Part shown: positions 47,093 through 56,863 of the stretch, in pieces | Numbering within the stretch: the stretch's first letter is position 1 | Layout: each line of letters starts with the position of its first letter | DNA from: Litoreibacter janthinus | GTDB taxonomy: Bacteria > Pseudomonadota > Alphaproteobacteria > Rhodobacterales > Rhodobacteraceae | Direction of reading: 5' to 3' | Length of the DNA stretch: 64,000 nt | NCBI RefSeq assembly: GCF_900111945.1 | Contig: NZ_FOYO01000001.1 | Span: forward strand, 1,309,751-1,373,750 | The notes under the pieces: model-generated | The model's input: the letters and a program-made list of their open reading frames with translations, nothing else | The model's database searches: none | Told to the model about the DNA's origin: nothing | Translations under genes and position numbers: made by a program

Positions 47093-47129
47093 ATTTGTGA
47101 TCACGCTCGCGAAATGCGTGATCACAAAT
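47093..47129. promoter_or_regulatory. 37-bp operator-like element upstream of sdhC
   Basis: Perfect inverted repeat with 14-base arms ATTTGTGATCACGC (47093-47106) and GCGTGATCACAAAT (47116-47129), 9-base spacer. Same total length and same 21-bp distance between palindrome centres as the element before sucC. It lies 120 bases before sdhC. Confidence 0.75.
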
Positions 47130-47248
47130 GCTGAATTTGCGCGAAATTGCTACATTTCACCGCGCATTTCCTCGCCTATGGGGCGTGACTCATTCTATTA
47201 TTAGTCTAATGATAGCCCGCAAACACCGTAGCAAACGAAGGACGCGCC

Positions 47249-47632
47249 ATGGCTGACGTCAATCGGGGAAACAGACCACTTTCCCCCCATATCTCGATCT
47301 ACCGCCCTCAATGGACGTCCATGACGTCAATCCTGACACGTCTCACCGGCAACGCGCTTATGGTCGCGTCAGTGCTGATCGTCTGGTGGTTCCTCGCCGC
47401 CAGCTACGGGGAGGATTACTTCAACACCGCGAACGGCTTCGTCACCAGCTGGTTCGGCGATCTGGTCATGTTCGGCTCTCTCTGGGCAGTTTGGTATCAT
47501 TTCCTCGCCGGTTTGCGTCACCTGTACTGGGACAGCGGGCGAGGCTTCGAGTTGGAGACTGCCAAAAAGCTCGCTTATGGCGTCGTCGGTGGCAGCTTTG
47601 TTCTGACCATCATCACAGCAATCATTTTGTGA
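47249..47632 (+). CDS. sdhC: Succinate dehydrogenase cytochrome b556 subunit
   Basis: 127 aa with three membrane helices. RPLSPHISIYRPQWTSMTSILTRLTGNAL at the N-terminus is the SdhC signature; the haem histidine is expected in FLAGLRHLYWD. GAAGGA precedes the ATG. First gene of the sdh operon; an 11-bp palindrome ATTAGTCTAAT at 47200-47210 may overlap its promoter. Confidence 0.95.
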   Translation: MADVNRGNRPLSPHISIYRPQWTSMTSILTRLTGNALMVASVLIVWWFLAASYGEDYFNTANGFVTSWFGDLVMFGSLWAVWYHFLAGLRHLYWDSGRGFELETAKKLAYGVVGGSFVLTIITAIIL

Positions 47633-47642
47633 GGGATCTGAC

Positions 47643-48014
47643 ATGGCTTATTTGACAGACCGTAAACGCGCCGTCGGCATGGGCTCCGCCAAATCCGGCA
47701 CCGAGCATCACTGGTCGATGATGGTGTCCGCCGTGGCTATGGCCATTCTGGTGCCGCTGTTCATCTTCACCTTCGGCCGTATTTTGGGTGCACCATATGA
47801 GGACGTGATCGCCTATTACAGCCGCCCATTCCCCGCAATCGTGGCCGCCCTGACAATCGTAGTCGGCATGATGCATTTCAAAAACGGTGTGCAAGCCGCA
47901 ATCGAGGACTATGTGCAAGGCACAGCGCGCAAGATCGCGATCATCCTGTCGATCTGCCTATGCTACGCCATCGCCGGGACTGGCCTTTTCGCCATTGCCC
48001 GCATCGCTCTTTAA
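47643..48014 (+). CDS. sdhD: Succinate dehydrogenase membrane anchor
   Basis: 123 aa with three hydrophobic segments; EHHWSMMVSAVAMAILVPLF and GMMHFKNGVQAAIEDYV are typical of alphaproteobacterial SdhD. Anchors SdhAB and helps bind quinone with SdhC. Confidence 0.93.
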   Translation: MAYLTDRKRAVGMGSAKSGTEHHWSMMVSAVAMAILVPLFIFTFGRILGAPYEDVIAYYSRPFPAIVAALTIVVGMMHFKNGVQAAIEDYVQGTARKIAIILSICLCYAIAGTGLFAIARIAL

Positions 48015-48032
48015 TCGGAAGGCCCGTCTGAC

Positions 48033-49838
48033 ATGGCTGCTTACGAATACGAAACTCACGAATACGATGTTGTTGTGGTTGGTGCCGGTGGCGCTGGCCT
48101 GCGCGCGACGTTGGGCATGGCCGAACAAGGCCTGCGCACCGCCTGCGTGACCAAGGTTTTCCCGACACGCTCCCACACGGTTGCAGCCCAAGGCGGCATT
48201 GCCGCGTCGCTGTCGAACATGGGGCCGGATAACTGGCAGTGGCACATGTATGACACTGTCAAAGGCTCCGATTGGCTGGGCGACACCGACGCTATGGAAT
48301 ATTTGGCGCGGGAGGCCCCCAAGGCCGTGTACGAGTTGGAGCATTACGGTGTTCCATTCTCGCGCACAGAAGAGGGCAAGATTTACCAGCGTCCCTTCGG
48401 CGGCCACACCACTGAGTTCGGCGAAGGCCCCCCCGTGCAGCGGACCTGTGCCGCAGCGGACCGCACCGGCCACGCCATTCTGCACACGCTCTATGGCCAG
48501 TCCCTGAAGAACAACGCTGAATTCTACATTGAATACTTCGCGACCGACCTGATCATGAATGACGAAGGTGTCTGCACCGGCGTTCTGTGTTGGAAGCTGG
48601 ACGACGGCACCCTGCACCTGTTCAGCGCCAAGATGGTTGTGCTGGCAACAGGCGGCTATGGCCGCGCCTACTTCTCTGCCACATCCGCACATACATGCAC
48701 CGGCGATGGCGGTGGCATGGTGGCCCGTGCGGGCCTTCCTTTGCAGGACATGGAATTCGTGCAGTTCCATCCGACCGGCATCTACGGCGCGGGCTGCTTG
48801 ATTACAGAAGGCGCGCGCGGGGAGGGTGGCTATCTGACCAACTCCGAAGGCGAGCGGTTCATGGAGCGCTATGCCCCGACCTATAAAGACCTCGCGTCCC
48901 GCGATGTGGTTTCACGTTGTATGACGATGGAAATCCGCGAAGGCCGTGGCGTGGGCGAGCAGGGGGATCACATCCACTTGCACCTCAATCACCTTCCGCC
49001 GGAAACTTTGGCACTGCGTTTGCCAGGTATCTCGGAATCGGCACGCATCTTCGCGGGCGTTGATTTGCACAAAGAACCGATCCCTGTGATCCCGACCGTG
49101 CACTACAACATGGGTGGCATTCCGACCAACTATTGGGGTGAGGTTCTGAACCCGACCAAGGACAATTCCGAAGCGATCGCGCCCGGCCTGATGGCTGTTG
49201 GCGAAGCGGGCTGTGCGTCTGTTCACGGGGCGAACCGCCTCGGCTCAAACTCGCTGATCGACTTGGTGGTTTTTGGCCGCGCGGCTGCGATCCGCGCCGC
49301 TGAAATTGTCAAACCAGGTGCGCCGAATCCGGAGATGCCTCAAAAGGCCATCGACGCGGCGATCGACCGATTTGACAGCTTCCGCCACGCAAAAGGCAAT
49401 ACCAGCACCGCAGAGCTTCGCTTGGAGATGCAAAAAACCATGCAAGCCGATGCAGCCGTGTTCCGGACGGACAAAACGCTGGCCGAAGGCGTCGAGAAGA
49501 TGACCGCAGTTGCGGCCAAGATGGACGACATCAAGGTCTCCGACCGCTCCTTGGTTTGGAACTCGGATCTGATGGAGACCTTGGAGCTCGACAACCTGAT
49601 GCCGAACGCTATGGCCACGATTGTGGGCGCTGAAGCGCGCAAGGAAAGCCGCGGCGCACATGCCCATGAGGACTATCCTGATCGTGACGACAAGAAATGG
49701 CGCAAGCACTCGCTGGCGCATGTCGACGGCAACAAGGTCAAACTGAGCTACCGTGGCGTTCATCTGGGTCCACTGACTACCCAAAAAGAAGGTGGCATCG
49801 ACCTCAAGAAGATCGCGCCGAAAGCCCGCGTTTACTGA
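48033..49838 (+). CDS. sdhA: Succinate dehydrogenase flavoprotein subunit
   Basis: 601 aa. FAD site [21 protein letters not shown]; covalent FAD histidine in [29 protein letters not shown] near the C-terminal half of the flavin domain. Oxidises succinate to fumarate. The stop overlaps the start of a small lipoprotein-like gene (tgATG). Confidence 0.98.
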   Translation: MAAYEYETHEYDVVVVGAGGAGLRATLGMAEQGLRTACVTKVFPTRSHTVAAQGGIAASLSNMGPDNWQWHMYDTVKGSDWLGDTDAMEYLAREAPKAVYELEHYGVPFSRTEEGKIYQRPFGGHTTEFGEGPPVQRTCAAADRTGHAILHTLYGQSLKNNAEFYIEYFATDLIMNDEGVCTGVLCWKLDDGTLHLFSAKMVVLATGGYGRAYFSATSAHTCTGDGGGMVARAGLPLQDMEFVQFHPTGIYGAGCLITEGARGEGGYLTNSEGERFMERYAPTYKDLASRDVVSRCMTMEIREGRGVGEQGDHIHLHLNHLPPETLALRLPGISESARIFAGVDLHKEPIPVIPTVHYNMGGIPTNYWGEVLNPTKDNSEAIAPGLMAVGEAGCASVHGANRLGSNSLIDLVVFGRAAAIRAAEIVKPGAPNPEMPQKAIDAAIDRFDSFRHAKGNTSTAELRLEMQKTMQADAAVFRTDKTLAEGVEKMTAVAAKMDDIKVSDRSLVWNSDLMETLELDNLMPNAMATIVGAEARKESRGAHAHEDYPDRDDKKWRKHSLAHVDGNKVKLSYRGVHLGPLTTQKEGGIDLKKIAPKARVY

Positions 49839-50131
49839 TGCGTTGGGCTGCCCTTCCCTTGGTGCTTGCAGCCTGCGCCCCGGCCCCGGTTTCGCCGGAG
49901 CGGGCAGCGCAACTGTGCCGCGAAGAGGTGGGGCTGGCCGATGGCGTGCAGGGCAATATCGGCGTGGGTGTCGGCACCGGCGGCGGCAAGGCCCGTGGGT
50001 CGATCACTGTGACGGACAAGGTGTTCAAACCGCAAACTGCGGACGACGCTTTTTCAGCGTGTATTGATCGCCGCGTGAACGGCAAGCCGCAGCCAACGAC
50101 CTTTGGCGTCAAGATCGGGGCGTCGACATGA
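49838..50131 (+). CDS. Small putative lipoprotein in the sdh operon
   Basis: 97 aa. [17 protein letters not shown] is a short lipoprotein-type signal (L-A-A-C). A Gly/Thr-rich segment (GNIGVGVGTGGGKARGSITVTD) follows. Start overlaps sdhA stop; end overlaps the next gene by 4 bases. Unknown function. Confidence 0.75.
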   Translation: MRWAALPLVLAACAPAPVSPERAAQLCREEVGLADGVQGNIGVGVGTGGGKARGSITVTDKVFKPQTADDAFSACIDRRVNGKPQPTTFGVKIGAST

Positions 50132-50430
50132 GAGCGCTGGTGGTCCTGATGGCGTTGGCCGCATGTGGAAACCAGCCAAATCCTCCCGCTGCATCGTCGG
50201 CTCGGGTCACTGGCATTTCGCAGTTTGTGGCAGATGTGTCGCCTAGCCTGTCGCCTGAGGCGCAAGCCATCGCGGCGAGTTGCGGTGCGCAAAGCGCAAC
50301 ACCTGAAGAGATGCAGGTATTGTCGTCTGTGAGCCGCCCTTTAGATGCCGCGACGACCGGAATGGTCTCTGAAATCATGACGCGCGAGACGACGCTTGCG
50401 TGCTTGAATGCAAACGGGGTGATGCTCTGA
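50128..50430 (+). CDS. Small putative lipoprotein in the sdh operon
   Basis: 100 aa. MRALVVLMALAACGNQ is a lipoprotein-type signal. The C-terminal half (ASCGAQSATPEEMQVLSSVSRP...VSEIMTRETTLACLNANG) resembles the end of the protein at 51125-51448: both have C-x(5-6)-A-x-x-x-E, E-I-x-T-R and C-L-x-x-x-G. Function unknown. Confidence 0.78.
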   Translation: MRALVVLMALAACGNQPNPPAASSARVTGISQFVADVSPSLSPEAQAIAASCGAQSATPEEMQVLSSVSRPLDAATTGMVSEIMTRETTLACLNANGVML

Positions 50431-50435
50431 GCGAT

Positions 50436-51128
50436 ATGTCCGACATACGCCGCGCCGCGCGGGACGAAGGGTTCGCCCTTCACCCGATCAAGATGCGCCC
50501 ACCATACCTTAAGGCTTTCGGCTTCACACCGGACTGTGTGATTGACGTAGGCGTGCATGACGGCACGCCGTGGCTCTATCGCAGCTTTCCAGATGCGCAT
50601 TTCGTGCTGGTCGACCCACAAGCCGAATGTGAGGCTGCAGTGAAAGCGCGCGTTGCCCCCAAGAGTTTCGACTTTCGCGCCGTCGCTTTGGGTGCCGCGC
50701 AGGGCAAAGCAATGTTGAGCGTGCCGGAAACGGATCCCGGCAAAGGTGGCGCCATGGCCAGCCTTAAGGAACGCACCGAAAAGCTGGCTGACACGTTCAC
50801 CGACGTCGCCAAGCGCGAGGTGCCTGTCATCACATTGGATATGCTGGCGGTGAATTTGCCGGGGCGTCTCGGCCTCAAGATTGACACCGAAGGGTTTGAG
50901 CTTGAGGTGCTGAAGGGTGGCTGCGAGACGTTGAAGCGCTGCGATTTCGTGATCCTTGAGATGTCTGTCACACACCGTTTCAAAGGGGTGGCCCCTCCCT
51001 CCGCGATTATCTCAGAGTTGGCCAAGGCGGGACTAGAAATTCGCGATGTGCTTGCGCTTGCTGCACATGCGGGGAAGAAGGCGCAGCCGCGTCATATGGA
51101 TGTGCTTTTTACGAGGTGGGCCGAATGA
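50436..51128 (+). CDS. FkbM-family methyltransferase
   Basis: 230 aa. SAM-binding CVIDVGVHDGTPWLYRSFPDAHFVLVDP, VITLDMLA, LKIDTEGFELEVLKG and VILEMSV are typical of FkbM O-methyltransferases. The start at 50436 gives the conserved start; no strong ribosome site. It is unexpected between sdhA and sdhB; its overlap with the next small gene (4 bases) supports co-translation. Substrate unknown. Confidence 0.88.
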   Translation: MSDIRRAARDEGFALHPIKMRPPYLKAFGFTPDCVIDVGVHDGTPWLYRSFPDAHFVLVDPQAECEAAVKARVAPKSFDFRAVALGAAQGKAMLSVPETDPGKGGAMASLKERTEKLADTFTDVAKREVPVITLDMLAVNLPGRLGLKIDTEGFELEVLKGGCETLKRCDFVILEMSVTHRFKGVAPPSAIISELAKAGLEIRDVLALAAHAGKKAQPRHMDVLFTRWAE

Positions 51129-51448
51129 AACACTTGGCAACACTGGCGCTGGCCGCCCTCATGGGCCTGAGCGCTTGCGGCGATGATGGCTTGGCCGACC
51201 AACTTGCCCGCAAGGAAGCCAAAGACGCGGTGCGCCCTGTTCTCGCACAGCGTTTCCCGGGCGTGCCGCTGGAACCTGCCACGGATTGCGTCATCGACAA
51301 CGCATCAGCTGGCGAAATCCTGAAGTTGGCGCGGGCTGGCGTCACCGGAGTTGGCCCAGAAGAAACTCAGCTGGTGATCGAAATTGCCACCCGCAAAGAA
51401 ACAATTGAATGTCTTTTGAAAGACGGCCTCGCGCCGTTTTTGAAATAG
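51125..51448 (+). CDS. Small putative lipoprotein in the sdh operon, paralog of the 50128 gene
   Basis: 107 aa. Signal MKHLATLALAALMGLSACGDD is lipoprotein-like. C-terminal half DCVIDNASAGEILKLARAG...VIEIATRKETIECLLKDG aligns with the protein at 50128-50430. The ATG overlaps the FkbM stop. Ten bases separate it from sdhB. Confidence 0.8.
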   Translation: MKHLATLALAALMGLSACGDDGLADQLARKEAKDAVRPVLAQRFPGVPLEPATDCVIDNASAGEILKLARAGVTGVGPEETQLVIEIATRKETIECLLKDGLAPFLK

Positions 51449-51457
51449 GAGAGCGAC

Positions 51458-52237
51458 ATGGTTCAACTGACCCTTCCCAAGAACTCGAAAATCATGGGCG
51501 GCAAGACATGGCCGAAGCCCGAAGACGCGACCAATGTCCGCAAGTTCCAGATTTACCGCTGGAACCCTGATGACGGCAAAAACCCGTCCGTCGACACCTA
51601 CTTTGTCGACATGGACAAATGTGGCCCGATGGTTCTGGATGCGCTGATCAAGATCAAGAACGAGATTGATCCGACCCTGACCTTCCGCCGGTCTTGCCGC
51701 GAAGGCATCTGTGGCTCTTGCGCGATGAATATCGACGGGATCAACACACTGGCCTGCATCTACGGCATGGACGAGATCACCGGCGACGTGAAAATCTACC
51801 CGCTGCCGCACCTGCCGGTCGTTAAGGATTTGATCCCTGACCTGACCCACTTCTACGCACAGCATGCATCGATCATGCCGTGGTTGGAAACCAAGACCAA
51901 CCGCCCGAAGAAAGAGTGGCGCCAGTCCATCGACGATCGCAAAAAGCTGGACGGCCTGTATGAGTGTGTGATGTGCGCGTCCTGCTCGACCTCTTGCCCG
52001 TCCTATTGGTGGAACGGCGACCGCTACCTCGGGCCAGCCGCCTTGCTGCACGCCTATCGCTGGATCATCGACAGCCGAGATGAAGCCACGGGCGAGCGTC
52101 TGGACGAGCTGGAAGATCCGTTCAAGCTCTACCGGTGCCACACAATCATGAACTGCGCCAAGACCTGCCCGAAAGGTCTGAACCCCGCCAAGGCGATTGC
52201 CGAAATCAAGAAAATGATGGTGGAACGTCAGGTCTAA
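51458..52237 (+). CDS. sdhB: Succinate dehydrogenase iron-sulfur subunit
   Basis: 259 aa. [2Fe-2S] cysteines in [12 protein letters not shown] plus a later C; [4Fe-4S] and [3Fe-4S] clusters in [16 protein letters not shown] and [17 protein letters not shown]. Moves electrons from FAD to quinone. Its stop overlaps the convergent acyltransferase stop by 4 bases. Confidence 0.98.
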   Translation: MVQLTLPKNSKIMGGKTWPKPEDATNVRKFQIYRWNPDDGKNPSVDTYFVDMDKCGPMVLDALIKIKNEIDPTLTFRRSCREGICGSCAMNIDGINTLACIYGMDEITGDVKIYPLPHLPVVKDLIPDLTHFYAQHASIMPWLETKTNRPKKEWRQSIDDRKKLDGLYECVMCASCSTSCPSYWWNGDRYLGPAALLHAYRWIIDSRDEATGERLDELEDPFKLYRCHTIMNCAKTCPKGLNPAKAIAEIKKMMVERQV

Positions 52238-53304
52238 GCAGCGGCCAGTTTTTCAGATGAAGCGGGGCGTCGTGCAAGCGGCGCCCCATTTAGCATGAGC
52301 GCTAGCACAGGCACGCGCTTTACGATCAGATGATGCGTTGGCAGCTTGATAGCCAGCGTGCCGACGATCAGCGCGGCGAACAACGCGCCACCTTCCAGCC
52401 CAAGTGCTGTCAGCGGCGCAAGTAGCGCATGCAGCACCAGCCATTGCAGGATATATGTCGTCAGCGCCCCTGCCGAGATGAAGGACCAGATAGCAGTGCT
52501 GCGATTGAAGTAGCGGCGGAAGACCCAAAGCAGCCCGAAGCTAATGGCAGCCGTGCTGGACGCGATCCGCGCCGCATGGAGCATCTGGTGAAGCGTGGTG
52601 CCTTGCGTGGCCCACCCGTCGATCATGGCGAGCCAGAACAGGCCTGCGATGGCGAACGGCATTGGGCCGGGGCGGTGGACAGCCTCCCACGCTTTGGGGT
52701 GCTGGAACAGTGCTAGCCCTGCCACATAGGCCCATGCGTATTTGGTGAACCCGTCGAAGGGCACCGGCAGATCAAGACCAACAGTTCCGGCGATCAGCAT
52801 TTGCACCGCCACAGCGACCACAGTGATCGCAGTAGCGATATGCACCATCGGAATGCGGGTCTTTGTCACGCGGGCCCAAGCGGACGAGCGCAACGCCCAT
52901 AAGATCAGCGGCACAGCGATGATGAAGCCCATAAGGCTGAACAAGAACCACAGATGTACGAAAAGCCGCCCCGAGACGGCGCGACTAAGGACATCCTGTG
53001 CCCAGTTTGCCGTAAAGCCGCCATGGATCATCGCGAGCGTCGCGGGATTGACCAGAAGCAGGCCAGTCGCCAATGGCCAGGCAAGGCGGCGCAACCGGTC
53101 CCTTAAATGCGGCCATATGGGGCCTTCGGGGAGGGTTGCCGCCATCACATAGCCGGAGATGATAAAGAACGTGCCCATGCAGAAATTGTAGATGAACACC
53201 GCAAAGGGCGCGGCGGGGGCATAGTCGATCAGGTAATACGCGTGCAGCACCACGACGAACACCATGCAAATGGCGCGCAAATGGTCGAGATACGTGATCC
53301 GCAT
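52234..53304 (-). CDS. Acyltransferase 3 (OafA/WecH-like) membrane protein
   Basis: 356 aa with about ten membrane segments. [22 protein letters not shown] at the start carries the family D-x-L-R and [12 protein letters not shown] follows. Such proteins O-acetylate or O-acylate surface glycans. Standalone gene; substrate unknown. Confidence 0.9.
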   Translation of the reverse strand: MRITYLDHLRAICMVFVVVLHAYYLIDYAPAAPFAVFIYNFCMGTFFIISGYVMAATLPEGPIWPHLRDRLRRLAWPLATGLLLVNPATLAMIHGGFTANWAQDVLSRAVSGRLFVHLWFLFSLMGFIIAVPLILWALRSSAWARVTKTRIPMVHIATAITVVAVAVQMLIAGTVGLDLPVPFDGFTKYAWAYVAGLALFQHPKAWEAVHRPGPMPFAIAGLFWLAMIDGWATQGTTLHQMLHAARIASSTAAISFGLLWVFRRYFNRSTAIWSFISAGALTTYILQWLVLHALLAPLTALGLEGGALFAALIVGTLAIKLPTHHLIVKRVPVLALMLNGAPLARRPASSEKLAAA

Positions 53305-53362
53305 GGTCTTTTGCCCCTTTCAGAGGCGATAAAACCACGCAAATCGGCCAAAATTTGGGCGT

Positions 53363-53956
53363 CTATGCGTCCTCGTATGGGTGAGTGGCAATCACTGTCC
53401 AGTGGTAGAGAAGATAGGCGATGAGGGGCAGCGCAGCATGGGCCACAACCCACTCGTGTGGCGGATAGTGCAAACTGGTGTATGCGTTTGCCACGCCAAG
53501 CCCGACGCAGCGTACGACCTGCCAGCGCACTGCATTTGCGCGACCCTCAACGCCCCAGTTTTTCGCGTCCCAGCCCATTTTGTCGAGCAAGTCCGAGTCC
53601 AGAACCCAGATAAGGCCGTAGAGCGCAGCCATCGTAAAGAAACCCAAAGAGATTGAGATTTGCAGCATGTTGGCGGGCAGGAAGAGGCAAATTGCAATGA
53701 GGCTTAGGCTGATTGCGACTAAGGTTGCGCCTGTGCTGGCGTCGCGGTTTTCGCCCTCGAACCACGCTTGTGGCAGGCGCACCCAAAGCGTCGCGGCCAG
53801 TCCCATCGCCACCGCAATATTCAGCGCCAATTGTGGCACGATGACCTTAGCAACCATGTAGGCAAAAATGACGGCCGTGGCCCGCGCCAGCAGGCCCTTG
53901 GGGATGGGCAGGCGGGTTGTCAGCAAAACATACAAAGAGATCAAAGAGCGGCGCAT
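53363..53956 (-). CDS. Hypothetical membrane protein
   Basis: 197 aa, six or so hydrophobic segments (YVLLTTRLPIPKGLLARATAVIFAYMVAKVIV, LALNIAVAMGLAATLWV, LVAISLSLIAICLFL, ISLGFFTMAALYGLIWV, ...). Not recognised; standalone. Confidence 0.72.
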   Translation of the reverse strand: MRRSLISLYVLLTTRLPIPKGLLARATAVIFAYMVAKVIVPQLALNIAVAMGLAATLWVRLPQAWFEGENRDASTGATLVAISLSLIAICLFLPANMLQISISLGFFTMAALYGLIWVLDSDLLDKMGWDAKNWGVEGRANAVRWQVVRCVGLGVANAYTSLHYPPHEWVVAHAALPLIAYLLYHWTVIATHPYEDA

Positions 53957-54011
53957 ACCTCATATTTGGGGGTGAATGCGCCGAATTTAAGGAAACAGAC
54001 TGTTCTTCGGC

Positions 54012-54998
54012 CTAACAATAGCGCTCTACGCCGACGATCTGGGCATCTGAATACCTGTCCCCATGTGCCCATCCTATGGGCAGGATCCGCTTGATCTCGG
54101 CGCGGTCCTCATCGGTGAATTCAATCGCGTCGCCGTCGACCAATTGCTCCAGATGCGCACGGCTACGCGTGCCGGGGATCGGAATTAGATGGTCACCTTG
54201 ATCAAGCGTCCATGCAATCGCCGCACCTGCAGGGCTCCACCCGCGCGAAGTGCAGAAATCGCGAAAACGATCCAGCTTTGCGCAGTTGGCGGTAAAATTC
54301 TCACCAGTAAATCTTGGCTGGTCCTTACGGAAGTCACTGCCGCCAAAGGTCTCCGGATTCGGGAGGGTGTCGGCGAACATACCACGCGCGACGGGGGAGA
54401 AAGGAACGAATGCGACACCTAGCTCTTCGCAAGTTTGAATCATGCCCATTTCAGGCTGGCGTGTCCAAAGCGAGTATTCACTTTGCACTGCCATTATGGG
54501 GTAAACCGCATGAGCGCGGCGCAGCGAGGAAGGTGCGATCTCGGAGTAGCCGATCCCGCCGATCTTGCCCTCTTTGATGAACTTCGCCAGCGTCTCGGTT
54601 ACGTCCTCGATCGGGCGCTCCTGTTCGCGGCGGTGAATGTAGTACAGGTCGATATAATCCACCCCGAGGCGCGTCATCGAGCTTTCTAATGCGCGGCGAA
54701 GCGCGCCTTCGGAATTGTCGAAATGGCGGGTGGGCTTCGTTTCGATGCCGCCTTTCGTGGCGATCTTGAACCCGTGGTTGGGATTTTCTTTGAGGTAGCT
54801 GCCGATCACTTCCTCGGACTTGCCCATGCCATAGATCAACGCGGTGTCGAGAAAATCGACCCCGTGATCACGGCAGGCGTCAAGCGTGTCATGAGAGGTC
54901 GCAATGTCGGTTTCGCCGTAAAAGCCGGCAAAGCTCATGCAACCAAGGCCAACGGCCCCGACCAGTGGCCCGCCATTTCCAAGCTGCCGCTGCTTCAT
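54012..54998 (-). CDS. Aldo/keto reductase
   Basis: 328 aa. Family 13-like: [34 protein letters not shown] with catalytic D and Y, ATKGG with catalytic [20 protein letters not shown] with catalytic H, and [14 protein letters not shown] near the NADPH site. Overlaps deoD by 4 bases, which may mean a role linked to nucleoside or pentose use. Substrate unknown. Confidence 0.93.
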   Translation of the reverse strand: MKQRQLGNGGPLVGAVGLGCMSFAGFYGETDIATSHDTLDACRDHGVDFLDTALIYGMGKSEEVIGSYLKENPNHGFKIATKGGIETKPTRHFDNSEGALRRALESSMTRLGVDYIDLYYIHRREQERPIEDVTETLAKFIKEGKIGGIGYSEIAPSSLRRAHAVYPIMAVQSEYSLWTRQPEMGMIQTCEELGVAFVPFSPVARGMFADTLPNPETFGGSDFRKDQPRFTGENFTANCAKLDRFRDFCTSRGWSPAGAAIAWTLDQGDHLIPIPGTRSRAHLEQLVDGDAIEFTDEDRAEIKRILPIGWAHGDRYSDAQIVGVERYC

Positions 54999-55699
54999 GT
55001 GAACGCCGCTTCCAGAGCTATTTCTACCATATCCCCGAAGCTCTTTTCGCGATCTTCAGACGGGAGCGCCTCGCCGGTGATAAGATGGTCTGACACGGTC
55101 AGAACAGCTAATGCGCGACGGTCGTAGCGGGAAGCGAGGGTGTAAAGCTCTGCCGCTTCCATCTCCACAGCAAGAATACCGTGGCGCGTCATTTGCTCGT
55201 TCAGATCCGGGCGTTCGTCGTAGAAGACATCGGCGGAATAGATGCCGCCCACATGGGTGGGCACACCTCGCGCCTCGGCGGCGTGATAGGCCTTATGCAA
55301 CAGGTCGAAATCGCATGTTGGCGCGAATTGCAGTTCCTTGAAGATGCCGCGCGATGGCGTCGACAAGGTTGAGGATGTGGTCGCTAGGATAACGTCACGC
55401 AAGGCGACCTTGTTTTGCATCCCCCCGCAAGAGCCGATGCGGATTAGCGTTTGCGCGTTGTATTCCTTGATCAGTTCGTTTGCGTAGATCGACAGGGATG
55501 GCATTCCCATGCCAGACCCTTGGATGGTGACGCGGTGTCCCTTCCATGTGCCGGTGAAGCCCAACATGCCCCTCACCTCGTTGATCAGTTTGACATCCTC
55601 AAGAAAGGTCTCAGCCGCCCATTTGGCGCGGTAGGGGTCGCCCGGAAGCAGAACGGTTTCAGCGATGTCGCCCGGTTTGGCACCGATGTGGATGGTCAT
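54995..55699 (-). CDS. deoD: Purine-nucleoside phosphorylase
   Basis: 234 aa, hexameric DeoD type. [27 protein letters not shown] and RIGSCGG phosphate site, [12 protein letters not shown] purine/ribose site seen as [11 protein letters not shown], and VSDHLITGE. Splits purine nucleosides with phosphate. No other salvage genes nearby. Confidence 0.97.
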   Translation of the reverse strand: MTIHIGAKPGDIAETVLLPGDPYRAKWAAETFLEDVKLINEVRGMLGFTGTWKGHRVTIQGSGMGMPSLSIYANELIKEYNAQTLIRIGSCGGMQNKVALRDVILATTSSTLSTPSRGIFKELQFAPTCDFDLLHKAYHAAEARGVPTHVGGIYSADVFYDERPDLNEQMTRHGILAVEMEAAELYTLASRYDRRALAVLTVSDHLITGEALPSEDREKSFGDMVEIALEAAFT

Positions 55700-55744
55700 T
55701 TGGCAAAGCTCCTCTGCGCCAGATTACGCGGATTTATATCAGGA

Positions 55745-56791
55745 CTACTCGGCAGGGGCGAGCGTCCCTTGATTGGCGATTTGATCCGCTGTCGCGAAAT
55801 TAACCATGCGGCGGGTGTCCTCGTCCCAGAGCTTCAGCTTCATGCATTGAAGGCTATCGCGGAAGGTCACTCGGTTGGTGGCCGCCAATTCTGGGTGGTC
55901 GCGCAGAACTTCAGGCAAACGGTAAAACGCGATACGCGAATAGAGGTGATGAACATGGTGGATGCCCACGTTGCAGCTGAACCAGTTCAGCCACCCGGGC
56001 AGGACGTAATAGCTGGAGCCATACAGCGCTGAATCATGCACCGACCAGTTGCCTTGATGGTCCCATTCCACGCCTTCGAACTGGTGTTGGATGTAGAACA
56101 CCCAGACCCCGCAGAACGCTCCGATTAAGGTCGAGGGCACGAAGATGTACAGTATCGGATCCCAGCCTCCGAAAGAGTAGATAGCGCCAAGCACGATAGC
56201 GATGGAAAAGTTGGTGCCCATCGCACTAATCCAGTATTCGGTCCGATCCATCAGACGCACAGGCAGCCTGTATTCGAGGAAAAACGAATAAAACGGCCCG
56301 AACGCCAGCAGGAAATAAGGGTTTCGATACAGACGATAAGCGGCCTTCACGAAAGGGCTCTTGGCGTTGTATTCGGCAACGGTGAGCGTCAGCAAGTCGC
56401 CCATCTCGCGCCGGTCCAAATTACCATGGGTCGCGTGGTGGACATCGTGCTTCTTCGCCCAAACCGCCGCCGGCGCGATGCAGATTACGCCAAGACAACG
56501 GCCCAGCCAACGGTTCGCCGCCCATGATTTGAAGATCGCCCCGTGGCCACAGTCATGCTGGATTGCGAACATCCGCATCATCAGCATACCAATCAGGATC
56601 ACCGATGGGACGGTGACCCAATACAGCTCGGCGGCAAGGGACCACCAAGCGGTGGCCCATAGGAAAACATAAGGAACAAAAGTCGTCAGCAGTTCAAACA
56701 TCGAACGTGTGAACGACGGTTCACGATACTCTTTAAGAATAGGGACCCATTCCCGCGCCGGACGGCGCGGTTTCGCAGCAGCATTGCTCAT
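55745..56791 (-). CDS. Fatty acid desaturase
   Basis: 348 aa. Three histidine boxes: HDCGHGA, HDVHHATHGN, and HHVHH; two pairs of hydrophobic segments between. The ATG at 56791 has AAGG 8 bases upstream; a longer ORF start at 56812 has none. Introduces a double bond in membrane fatty acids. Substrate position not predictable. Confidence 0.92.
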   Translation of the reverse strand: MSNAAAKPRRPAREWVPILKEYREPSFTRSMFELLTTFVPYVFLWATAWWSLAAELYWVTVPSVILIGMLMMRMFAIQHDCGHGAIFKSWAANRWLGRCLGVICIAPAAVWAKKHDVHHATHGNLDRREMGDLLTLTVAEYNAKSPFVKAAYRLYRNPYFLLAFGPFYSFFLEYRLPVRLMDRTEYWISAMGTNFSIAIVLGAIYSFGGWDPILYIFVPSTLIGAFCGVWVFYIQHQFEGVEWDHQGNWSVHDSALYGSSYYVLPGWLNWFSCNVGIHHVHHLYSRIAFYRLPEVLRDHPELAATNRVTFRDSLQCMKLKLWDEDTRRMVNFATADQIANQGTLAPAE

Positions 56792-56863
56792 TGGAAATAC
56801 CTTTGGTCGCAATTCCTTGAGCGCGGACTTTGGCCCAGCCCGCCGCCATGATCAAGTAGTGGA

